The notes under the pieces: model-generated | Database searches by the model: none | What the model saw: only the letters and a program-made list of their open reading frames with translations | Told to the model about the DNA's origin: nothing | NCBI GenBank assembly: GCA_044370375.1 | Contig: JBILVQ010000018.1 | Location: 1 to 23,984 of the forward strand | Length of the DNA stretch: 23,984 nucleotides | Source of the DNA: JBILVQ01 sp044370375 | GTDB taxonomy: Bacteria; Bacteroidota; Bacteroidia; UBA4408 | Direction: 5' to 3' | Shown here: positions 1 to 8,046 of the stretch, piece after piece | Layout: every line of letters begins with the position of its first letter | Position numbering within the stretch: the first letter of the stretch is position 1 | Made by a program: the position numbers and the translations under genes

Positions 1-1
1 T

Positions 2-760
2 ATTTTCACAGCAGCAGCATCCAACATCTCAGGTGCAGGTTCAGTAACCTATAACTTCAGGAGAAATGGTATCACGGTTCAATCAGGAACATCCACAACC
101 TATAGCACCGGGGCTTATGCTAATGGCGATGTATTTACCTGTCAGTTGGTAGTTACGGGCGGGGTTTGTCTAAGTCCGGTATCAACAATTTCAAATGGGA
201 TTACCATCAATGCACTAAACACCTCGGTGAGTATCAGTCCAAGTGCCAACCCAATTTGTAGCGGAACCAGTGTTACCTTTACTGCAACCGCGTCCAATAC
301 AGGTGGTGGGGTAGTGACTTATACCTTTAAGAAAAACGGAGTAAACGTTCAAAGTGGAGCATCCAATACATACACCACAAGTTCCATTGCCAATGGTAAT
401 AGTTTTAGTTGCAGCATATCGGTTACAGGAGGAAGTTGTGGAAGCGCCATTGCTAATTCTAACGCGGTTGTAATGACTGTTAATGCAGGGCCTACGCCTA
501 CCATCAGCATTACTGAAACTCAATTTAACCTATGTTCGGGAGGAATTGATTTTTCATCGGTTGTTACCAACGAAGGCCCTAGTCCGGACTATCAATGGAA
601 ACTGAATGGGGTTGACATTCCAGGGGAAATAAATTCCTTCCTGATTCAATCGGGGTTGGTTGACGGGGACCTTATTACCTGTGAATTAACCTCTTCATTA
701 GCTTGTGTAAGCGGAGCCACCGTATTATCGAATACCATTAACGTAAATCTAACCGGATCA
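2..760 (+). repeat. Ig-like protein repeats, about 90 aa each, in the left surface protein
   Basis: Two complete and one partial unit are in view. Each has an N-terminal SPSANPICSGTSVTF-like strand, a central (W/F)K(L/K)NGV segment, a YANGDVFTC / IANGNSFSC / LVDGDLITC strand and a trailing cysteine-containing strand. The units are divergent at DNA level, so this is an old protein repeat. The same module recurs in the protein at the right end of the window. Confidence 0.7.
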
Positions 761-3076
761 CAAACCACGTGGTTAGGAATCAGTAATGTTTGGAACGCCC
801 CTTCCAATTGGAGCAATGGGGTACCCAATAGCAGCGTTTCGGTTATTATTCCTGCAGGTACTCCCTTCCATCCTGCAGCCTTGGCTCCCGCATTTGCCTA
901 TGACCTAACCATTAACCCAGGGGCAACACTAGAAATATCTGGTTCATCGGTTTTAGGTTTGTATGGAAATCTCATCAACAATGGAACGTTTATTCCAAAC
1001 ACCGGAACCTTGAGTTTTCTGAACTGTAGTGGTACCGGTCCTACTCCACATATTCTCACTTCAGGAACTGGCGTTGAAACCAACTTCTTTAATTTAACAC
1101 TTGATGATGCAAGCGGTCTGAGTTTAGCCGAAAGTATTTCGGTAGATGCAACCCTTGCCGTAACCAACGGTAACTTCAATACAGGTGCTGAATTTGTAAC
1201 GCTTAATTCGAATGCTACTCGCACAGGAAGAATTGGTCAGCTTTTGGTTGGAACCTTCACAGGTAATATTGTTCAAAAGCGCTTCATTCCCGGCCCAACA
1301 ACAGGATGGGCTCTTTTGGGAACCTCTGTAACCAATGCAAGTATTGCTCAATGGACCGATGATTTTCCAACCTCAGGATTTATTGGCTCTACAGGATGGG
1401 CAGGTGGTTTCATTTCAATTTACCATTATGATGAAGTTCCGGGAGGTTTATTTGATGCAGTAGCATCTTACGTTCCAATAACAAATGCTACAAATGCATT
1501 AGTCAGTGGGAAAGGATACTGGGTATATTTAGGAACTGCCTTAAATACCACTACTGATATTACCTCAGATGTAACAGGAACCCCGGCCATGGGTACAATC
1601 AATTTAGGCATTACCTATACTGATTCTGGAAATCCTACGGAAGACGGATGGAATCTTGTTGCCAACCCTTACCCAAGCACCATTAATTGGGATGCTGGAG
1701 GGTGGACGAAAAGCAATTTGGATGGTGCTGTGTACATATACAATGCGGATAACCAGCAGTATGCAACTTATGCCTCAGGGGTTGGAACCAATGGAGGTTC
1801 AAATTTAATAGCCAATTCACAAGGTTTTTATGTAAAGGCCAACAACTTAAATCCTCAGTTAATTGGAAACGAAACGGTAAAAATCAACCAGACTGCAACC
1901 TTCATTAGAACCACAGATCCGGAAAATGTTTTGAGATTAACCTTAAGCAATGATGACCTGACAGACGAGGCAATCATTCGTTTCGATAATCAAGCTACGC
2001 TGTCTTTTGATAAAGACTTTGATGCTGTAAAACGAATCAGCAAACTTGCCAATTATCCTTCATTGAGTGTAGTGAATGATAACCAAAATTTATCAATCTG
2101 TGCACTTCCCAAGGGCTTAAGCAAATTATCATTGCCCTTAATGACAGGCTCTACGAATGCCGGAAATTACACCTTAAGCTGGAAGATCAACAGTCGTTTC
2201 GAGGAAGCATACTGCATGATTTTGGAAGATTTATTGACCGGTACAAGAATAGACATGAAAGCAGCCAATTCCTACTCTTTTGAATTAACAGCAGGCATTC
2301 AAAACCGATTGGTTATTCACTCCAACCATGCCTTACCAACAATTGTTGAACATCCAAGCTGCAATGAAAACAAAAAAGGAAAAATCACCTTTATCAATCA
2401 GGCACAACAGTTCAACCAAATTGAGTTGCACGCGGAAAATGGCAATCTCCTCGAAAAGGCAGAATTCAGTAGTGAAAGCTACAGTTTTGAAAACCTTAAA
2501 CCGGGCAATTATGAGATAATTTTCAAAAGCTCAGGTGCTTGTGGAAGCCTAGTACAAATGGTGAATATTTCGGGTAACGAATTCACAGAGGCTGCCTTAA
2601 GTACCAATTTGGAAATGGTGGAGCTTAATCTGAATGAAAGTGTTGAAATTAGTCCAAACCCAGTTAATGGTTCAATAATCAAGGTAGATTTTGGAGATGG
2701 AACCATCGTTGAAGGAATAGCGCAAAAAGAAAAACTTCAGCACCAATACAACACAGAAGGAAATTATACCATAAGGATTGTATCGGTGAACGGTAATTGC
2801 AGCGACAGCAAAGAAATTGAAGTTTCTGTTAGCAATAACGAGCTGTTTGCCGTAAAGCAATTAGGGGATGAATTGCAATTAACTTACAACTTCGAAAATC
2901 CAACGAACGTTGACATGAAAATTGTCAATGGACTTGGCTCAGTAGTAATGGAAGGCAATCTTAGCGGATTAAAATCAGGAAAGCAAAATCTGAACATTTC
3001 CAATTATAAACCCGGAGTTTACTTTGTAAGTTTCAGTTACGATCAAAAACTGATAACCAGAAAAATTGTGAAGTAA
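2..3076 (+). CDS. Giant T9SS-secreted surface protein, 3' part (Ig-like repeats, PKD-like module, type A sorting domain)
   Basis: The reading frame is open to the left edge (first whole codon at base 2), so the true start is outside and about 1,024 C-terminal residues are seen. A TTG at 146 lies mid-repeat and is not a start. Order: about 2.5 Ig-like repeats of roughly 90 aa (bases 2-760; marks include CSGTSVTF and YTFKKNG); a domain with NWSNGVPN and a string of small beta-rich segments common in Bacteroidetes surface proteins (about 760-1260); a region with GWNLVANPYPSTINW (about 1260-1870); a beta-rich region; a PKD-like module with VDFGDG and a later YNTEGNYTI (about 2640-2840); and a C-terminal type A sorting domain ending in PGVYFVSF and basic KIVK. 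This domain sends the protein through the T9SS for surface attachment or release. The passenger is probably an adhesin or matrix protein, but no catalytic motif is visible. An intrinsic terminator follows directly. Confidence 0.9.
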   Translation: MFTAAASNISGAGSVTYNFRRNGITVQSGTSTTYSTGAYANGDVFTCQLVVTGGVCLSPVSTISNGITINALNTSVSISPSANPICSGTSVTFTATASNTGGGVVTYTFKKNGVNVQSGASNTYTTSSIANGNSFSCSISVTGGSCGSAIANSNAVVMTVNAGPTPTISITETQFNLCSGGIDFSSVVTNEGPSPDYQWKLNGVDIPGEINSFLIQSGLVDGDLITCELTSSLACVSGATVLSNTINVNLTGSQTTWLGISNVWNAPSNWSNGVPNSSVSVIIPAGTPFHPAALAPAFAYDLTINPGATLEISGSSVLGLYGNLINNGTFIPNTGTLSFLNCSGTGPTPHILTSGTGVETNFFNLTLDDASGLSLAESISVDATLAVTNGNFNTGAEFVTLNSNATRTGRIGQLLVGTFTGNIVQKRFIPGPTTGWALLGTSVTNASIAQWTDDFPTSGFIGSTGWAGGFISIYHYDEVPGGLFDAVASYVPITNATNALVSGKGYWVYLGTALNTTTDITSDVTGTPAMGTINLGITYTDSGNPTEDGWNLVANPYPSTINWDAGGWTKSNLDGAVYIYNADNQQYATYASGVGTNGGSNLIANSQGFYVKANNLNPQLIGNETVKINQTATFIRTTDPENVLRLTLSNDDLTDEAIIRFDNQATLSFDKDFDAVKRISKLANYPSLSVVNDNQNLSICALPKGLSKLSLPLMTGSTNAGNYTLSWKINSRFEEAYCMILEDLLTGTRIDMKAANSYSFELTAGIQNRLVIHSNHALPTIVEHPSCNENKKGKITFINQAQQFNQIELHAENGNLLEKAEFSSESYSFENLKPGNYEIIFKSSGACGSLVQMVNISGNEFTEAALSTNLEMVELNLNESVEISPNPVNGSIIKVDFGDGTIVEGIAQKEKLQHQYNTEGNYTIRIVSVNGNCSDSKEIEVSVSNNELFAVKQLGDELQLTYNFENPTNVDMKIVNGLGSVVMEGNLSGLKSGKQNLNISNYKPGVYFVSFSYDQKLITRKIVK

Positions 3077-3102
3077 ATTTTTGGACATGCAACCTTAAGA
3101 AG

Positions 3103-3136
3103 CGCCTCAGAACAAAATTCTGAGGCGTTTTTTTTT
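3103..3136 (+). terminator. Rho-independent terminator after the left surface-protein gene
   Basis: A perfect 10-bp stem CGCCTCAGAA (3103-3112) and TTCTGAGGCG (3118-3127) encloses a 5-nt CAAAA loop and is followed by nine T (3128-3136). It lies 27 bp after the TAA stop, so it ends the upstream transcript and makes the next gene a separate unit. Confidence 0.92.
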
Positions 3137-3252
3137 CAAAGGAAATTTGGAGACCACAAAAACAATGAGGCATTAAATATGTGTACCAATAGCATCGTTA
3201 ATTCTGCTCTCCTAAATTAAAAATCGTATTTTCACCATTAAATTTCCCACCC

Positions 3253-5049
3253 ATGAAATCCTTTATTTACCAATACACATTGTGGTCGCTGATGTTCCTA
3301 AACTTTGGAGCCAATGCCCAAAACAATCTCTTTGAAAGAACATTTCAAAAAGGGTTTCTTGACTTTGACTATAAATTCTTAAAAAAAGACAGTATAGGGT
3401 TTGTTGTTTATACAGAAAGTGTGGGGGTAAATAATCATCCCTATTCTTCTTATTCCTGCATACAACAAACCAATGATAGCGGCACCGTAATCCAACAAAC
3501 ACAGCTAGACCTATTAACGCCCCAATTTTGGGAAAGGTTCAGATTGTTCGACTGGTATAACTCAGCAGACAACAATATCATTGTACAACAAGCAGGAATG
3601 GGCTGCGATTATGCATTAGAAGATTCATGCCTTATCTATAAACTAGCACCAACGGGCAACCTTCTTTGGCAAACCAATGGTTTACCGACATTTGTTTTCA
3701 ATGATAAATTTGGTTTATTACGTTACCAAAACGGATATCTCAATTATAACATAATATCCAACAATCCCCTACCGGGTGAGCAGATTAAACTACTGTATTG
3801 CAGCGAAAACGGAAATACAAGAAATATACAGCCAATTAACAACAACAACTACCTTAACCTATACTCCAATGGAACCTTTTTATATGGATGGCAAAAAGAC
3901 AATAACGACAACGAGTACTTACAACAAATTGATACTTTGGGCAATATTTACCATGATATATTTATTGCAAACAATCAAGGTTTAACACCTCGTATATCCT
4001 TTGCTTTCCGGCAAAACAAAATTCTTTTTAGCAATAACACAAAGGTCTTTTTACTACACGACACACTAGGTTTAATTAACCAAACCAATTGCATAAATCC
4101 TGTAATAAAAATTGAGTTTGATACAGCCGGCAATGTATGGGCATTACAGGAAAACGGGGACCTTCTGAAATTTGACTCGAACTTAAATCCAGTAGATTCG
4201 ATAAATCTAACCAATATTACCGGAAACATCAACGTTGTCAATTGGTTTGAAACTGACCTGACAAAAAACAGAATCTATTTTGGAGGATTAGCAGAAAACA
4301 AACCTTTTATTAAATCGATGGAAGCCGGCAACTTTAATCATTTCCAAAACTCCATTGCAGTGCAAGTAACGAATACACAAATCTCAAATGCCACAGGAAA
4401 TCTTCGCTATTTGGGACCAACAGCACCGGTTTATGCACTAGATTATCAATTCAATGTGGCAGCAACCATCAAAAATACCGGCAATACAGTTTTGCAAAAG
4501 GTAGTTTTAAATTGCTCGGCACCCCTGGGCTATTATATTTGCCATCCCCCATATTTGGCCAAAACTTTCACCGGACTGAACTTATTGCCAGGAGATAGCT
4601 TAACATTAAACCTTGGAATTTATTACGACTACAATGTTCACATCTGGATTGCAAATGCCAACCAGCCCTATATCCGATCTAATTTTTGTGTATGGCCAAG
4701 TGCCCCCAATGATTCCTGGAGTCATTCAACCTTTCCGGAACATTGTCAGGATATAGAAATTAGCGCCATTTCAGGTGTTGGTTTGAATTCGGAACAAGCC
4801 TTAAATTCCGCAATAGAGGTTTTTCCTAATCCGAGTAAAGATAGAATTTTGGTTACTATCCCTTCAAATTTTAGTCCTAGTGAAATTTCGATCGTTGACC
4901 TTGCTGGTTCCAGCGTTTTGAAATATTACAATGAAGAAACTCTGGACATTTCTGTTGATGTTTCGGAGTTATCAAATGGAATTTATTTTCTTCTATTATC
5001 AGATGGTGAAAAAATGGCGAGAAAAAAGTTTGTGAAATTGAATGAATAA
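3253..5049 (+). CDS. T9SS-secreted protein of unknown function, type A sorting domain
   Basis: A 598-aa protein starting at ATG 3253. The N-terminus is a signal peptide with a hydrophobic core near residues 8-18 and a likely cleavage after GANA (residue 22). Residues about 25-360 are beta-rich with propeller-like phrases (for example GNVWALQENGDLLKFD), but I do not recognise a named family. Residues about 367-510 resemble a CARDB-type beta-sandwich (NVAATIKNTGNTVLQKVVL, then LLPGDSLTL). The last 80 residues are a T9SS type A sorting domain: VFPNPSKDRILVTI, SIVDLAGSSVL, VSELSNGIYFLLL, then KKFVK. The protein is therefore predicted to be exported across both membranes. No enzymatic residues can be assigned. 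It stands alone between two terminators, with 176 bp upstream, so it is probably monocistronic. Confidence 0.9.
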   Translation: MKSFIYQYTLWSLMFLNFGANAQNNLFERTFQKGFLDFDYKFLKKDSIGFVVYTESVGVNNHPYSSYSCIQQTNDSGTVIQQTQLDLLTPQFWERFRLFDWYNSADNNIIVQQAGMGCDYALEDSCLIYKLAPTGNLLWQTNGLPTFVFNDKFGLLRYQNGYLNYNIISNNPLPGEQIKLLYCSENGNTRNIQPINNNNYLNLYSNGTFLYGWQKDNNDNEYLQQIDTLGNIYHDIFIANNQGLTPRISFAFRQNKILFSNNTKVFLLHDTLGLINQTNCINPVIKIEFDTAGNVWALQENGDLLKFDSNLNPVDSINLTNITGNINVVNWFETDLTKNRIYFGGLAENKPFIKSMEAGNFNHFQNSIAVQVTNTQISNATGNLRYLGPTAPVYALDYQFNVAATIKNTGNTVLQKVVLNCSAPLGYYICHPPYLAKTFTGLNLLPGDSLTLNLGIYYDYNVHIWIANANQPYIRSNFCVWPSAPNDSWSHSTFPEHCQDIEISAISGVGLNSEQALNSAIEVFPNPSKDRILVTIPSNFSPSEISIVDLAGSSVLKYYNEETLDISVDVSELSNGIYFLLLSDGEKMARKKFVKLNE

Positions 5050-5098
5050 AGATTTCGGTTTGAGGAATTGGATTAATTAAACCCATTTTTCCATGCAT

Positions 5099-5135
5099 AA
5101 AAAAAAGGTGAATCGAAAGCGGTTCACCTTTTTTT
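5099..5135. terminator. Bidirectional intrinsic terminator between convergent genes
   Basis: Stem GGTGAATCG (5107-5115) pairs with CGGTTCACC (5120-5128), one pair being a T-G wobble, around an AAAG loop. Eight A precede it (5099-5106) and seven T follow (5129-5135). It therefore reads as a terminator on both strands and serves the + gene ending at 5049 and the - gene ending at 5183. Confidence 0.9.
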
Positions 5136-5182
5136 ATTTACTATTGGTTGAATAGCCAAATGAAAAAACAAAGGGAACTTCA

Positions 5183-8029
5183 TCATTTCCTGAACAAGCT
5201 TCCATCTACATCCGTATCCACCAACTCATAACCCAATTTAAGCAAAGGTTCGTACAAGGAGTTCTTATCACCAACAACCACAATCACCATTTTATCTACA
5301 GGAAGGTGTTTCTTGGCAAGTTCGTTGATCTCGGTGATGGTGATTTTATCCAAAATCTTTCCTTGAGCCGAAGTAAAATTTCTGTCCAGATTATAGTCCA
5401 AAATCCTCTTCATAAAGGCCACTTTTTGTCCTGGCGTTTCGTATTTTAAGGCATCCGATTGGCCCATTGCATTTCGGGTGTATTCCAGCTCCTCTTTGGT
5501 AATTCCCTCCTGATTAAATTTCTTCAACTCTTTCATGAACTCCACAATAGAGCTATCGGTAGCACTGGCCCTAACTCCGGCCGATGCAGTAAATGGTCCT
5601 TTAAATTTAGCACCGGAAAAGGAAGAGCGGGCACCGTATGTAAAGCCTTTGTCTTCGCGCAAATTGAGGTTTATTCTGCTATTAAAGGTACCACCCAAAG
5701 AAAAATTCATGGCCGTTGCTTTGAAATATTCACCGGTTGCATCATAAGGCATGGCCACATAGCCTATTCTGATTTCGCTTTGCGGGGCCTTCTCTTTATT
5801 GATAACATACAATTTTGTTTTCTCAATGGACGGTACGGGCAATTCTTTTGGAATGGTCAATTCCCTGCTTTTCCATTCTTCTAAAAAAGCCAACTTCGCT
5901 AACAAATCTTTTTCCTGAATTGCTCCAACCACCGAAATGGAAGAGACATTCGGACTAATGTACTTTGAATAAAAAATTCGGACATCATCCACCTGAATAT
6001 TTTCGAGGGTTTTAATGGTTCCAATCACCGGATAGCCCAAAATATTATCAGATCCATATAATAATCGATTATATGCATTGTTGGCTACCACAGCGGCCTG
6101 ATTGCTTTGAGCATTAATGGTTTGAAATTGCTTGTTTTTAATCCTATCAAAATCCTCTTGATTGATTAAAGGTTCGAGCAGCATTTCTTTAAAAATAGAC
6201 AGTGTAGAATCTAAATTTTTAACCACCGAATTAACGGTAAAAACAATTTCAGTTGCATTGCAACTTACCTCAATATTGCTTCCTAACCTTCCCAAGCGAT
6301 CGCTTAATTGTTCAGGAGTGCTATTGATGGTTGATTCCTTGAATAAATCTGCCATCATTGCCGCCATTCCAGCCTTATCAAGAGGATCCCATAAATGTCC
6401 TCCTTCAATGGTAAGCTGCATGGTAACGGCAGGAACCTCATCAGCATAGGTGCCGATAATCTTTAAGCCATTGCTTAAATCTTTACGATAAAATTTAGGC
6501 ACTTCAATTTGGGGCACCTCTCCGGCCACTGGTTGTTTGCTTCTATCGAAATTGTCTTTGGGTTTGGTATAAGCTAAATTTTTATACTCATTACCCGGTG
6601 GCATTGGCGGAGGAAGCACAATCTGGTGGTTATCAGGCTGAGCTACCACATCACGTTTTCCTTTAGGAACCACAGAAATAATGACCGCATGGTTATTAAG
6701 AATGTACTTTTTAAAAACTCTTTTTACATCTTCTTTGGTTAGGCTATTGTAGGCAAGCATGTTCTTTGCCAGATAGCCCGGGTTGTTTTCAAAAGTTTGG
6801 TTTGAGGCCAAAACACTTCCTTTTCCGGCAACACTGGCAAGGGAGTTCAGCATAGAAGCTTCGTGTTTTGCCTTAAACATTTCTATGTCTTGATCGGTAA
6901 TTTCGAATTGCTCGAATTCGGCAATAATCCTTCTTATTTCGGTTTCAATACTTGTGAGTGACTTATTTGGATAAACCATAAAATTGAAAAAGAAATAACC
7001 TGCTAGCTCCTGCGTTGGATGGGCAGAAAAACCCTGATAAACCGTTTGGTTTTTTACCAATTGCTGATAAATGGGTGAGCGTTTGTTTCCGGTTCCACCC
7101 AAAATATCTGCAAGGGCATCAAGGGCTGGTTCATCAGCGTGGTGCATGGGAACGGTTGGATAGGCAATCCTAAGCATTGGCAATTTGATATTGTCTTCCA
7201 AAGAAATATAGCGGTCTGAAGCAAGTGTTACAGGCGTTTTTGGAAGAGCGTTTACCTCAGGCCCCATCGGGATTGATCCAAAGTATTTCTCAGAAAATTT
7301 CAATACCTCAGAGGGTTTTACATCTCCACTCACGGTCAAGGTAGCATTGTTTGGTCCATACCAGCGAAGGAAGAAACGCTTGAGGTCATCAACATTTACC
7401 CTGTCTAAATCTTCCAGATAACCAATGGTTGGCCATGAATATGGGTGTCCGGCAGGATATAGGGCTTGGTTCATTTTTTCGTTCACCAAACCATAAGGTC
7501 GGTTATCATAGTTCTGACCGCGTTCATTTTTTACGGTAGCCCTTTGCACTTCAAATTTTTTCTGTGTAACAGCATCGAGTAAAAATCCCATTCTGTCTGC
7601 TTCAAGCCAAAGGGCGGTTTCCAATTGGTTAGAAGGTAGTGTCTCATAATAGTTGGTTCGATCGGTGTTGGTGGTTCCATTCATCTGGCCACCGGCTGCA
7701 GAAACAATTTTAAAATGTTGTTCATCACCCACATGATCAGATCCCTGAAACATCATGTGCTCAAAAAAATGAGCGAACCCCGAAATTCCCGGAACTTCAC
7801 GATTACTTCCTACATGATAGGTTACGTCAACATGAACCACCGGGTCGCTGTGATCCTCATGAATAACAATTACCAAGCCATTGGGCAAAACATATTTTTC
7901 ATAGGGAATATCATATGGCCCCGTGGTTGTGGTATGTTTTTCAACCAATTTGGCTTGTGCAAAAATTGCAGTAGGCAAACACAAAAGGATGGTTGACAAA
8001 AAAAATGTGCCGATAAGATTTCTTTTCAT
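5183..8029 (-). CDS. Secreted M16 family zinc metallopeptidase with two M16 domains
   Basis: 948 aa, ATG at 8029. A signal peptide (core FFLSTILLCLPTAIFA) ends near residue 24-25. The N-terminal M16 half (about 40-455) has the inverted zinc motif HFFEH, with H87, E90 and H91, and the downstream Glu ligand E169 in VKNERGQNYDNRPYG. It is therefore predicted to be catalytic. The C-terminal half (about 510-930) aligns with the same fold but has Ala557, Ala560 and Asp561 where H, E and H should be. It keeps the R791/Y798 motif (LREDKGFTYGA) typical of the inactive partner half. This active-plus-inactive fusion is usual for periplasmic M16 proteins of Bacteroidetes; the substrate is probably peptides or misfolded protein, but that is inferred. 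It begins 17 bp after the PBP1A stop, which suggests co-transcription, and is closed by the bidirectional terminator. Confidence 0.95.
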   Translation of the reverse strand: MKRNLIGTFFLSTILLCLPTAIFAQAKLVEKHTTTTGPYDIPYEKYVLPNGLVIVIHEDHSDPVVHVDVTYHVGSNREVPGISGFAHFFEHMMFQGSDHVGDEQHFKIVSAAGGQMNGTTNTDRTNYYETLPSNQLETALWLEADRMGFLLDAVTQKKFEVQRATVKNERGQNYDNRPYGLVNEKMNQALYPAGHPYSWPTIGYLEDLDRVNVDDLKRFFLRWYGPNNATLTVSGDVKPSEVLKFSEKYFGSIPMGPEVNALPKTPVTLASDRYISLEDNIKLPMLRIAYPTVPMHHADEPALDALADILGGTGNKRSPIYQQLVKNQTVYQGFSAHPTQELAGYFFFNFMVYPNKSLTSIETEIRRIIAEFEQFEITDQDIEMFKAKHEASMLNSLASVAGKGSVLASNQTFENNPGYLAKNMLAYNSLTKEDVKRVFKKYILNNHAVIISVVPKGKRDVVAQPDNHQIVLPPPMPPGNEYKNLAYTKPKDNFDRSKQPVAGEVPQIEVPKFYRKDLSNGLKIIGTYADEVPAVTMQLTIEGGHLWDPLDKAGMAAMMADLFKESTINSTPEQLSDRLGRLGSNIEVSCNATEIVFTVNSVVKNLDSTLSIFKEMLLEPLINQEDFDRIKNKQFQTINAQSNQAAVVANNAYNRLLYGSDNILGYPVIGTIKTLENIQVDDVRIFYSKYISPNVSSISVVGAIQEKDLLAKLAFLEEWKSRELTIPKELPVPSIEKTKLYVINKEKAPQSEIRIGYVAMPYDATGEYFKATAMNFSLGGTFNSRINLNLREDKGFTYGARSSFSGAKFKGPFTASAGVRASATDSSIVEFMKELKKFNQEGITKEELEYTRNAMGQSDALKYETPGQKVAFMKRILDYNLDRNFTSAQGKILDKITITEINELAKKHLPVDKMVIVVVGDKNSLYEPLLKLGYELVDTDVDGSLFRK

Positions 8030-8046
8030 AAGCTTTGGTTTGTAGG

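Noticed and set aside
146..148. TTG as the start of the left surface protein
   Set aside because: The frame is open to the window edge, and the residues before it (AYANGDVFTCQ) belong to the same Ig-like repeat.
898..1351. Minus-strand reading frames inside the left surface-protein gene
   Set aside because: They are antisense shadows of a well-supported coding sequence with no signal peptide, domain or promoter.
3146..3181. TTTG - N24 - TAAATATG upstream of the 3253 gene as a promoter
   Set aside because: Spacing is longer than the usual 17-23 and the -7 box has a mismatch; too weak to call, although some promoter must lie in 3137-3252.
5459..5884. 141-codon plus-strand frame antisense to the M16 gene
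   Set aside because: It lies entirely within a conserved part of the peptidase gene, and its translation has no protein-like pattern.
5183..8029. Loss of HxxEH in the second M16 domain as a defect
   Set aside because: One active and one degenerate half is the normal arrangement in this peptidase family.
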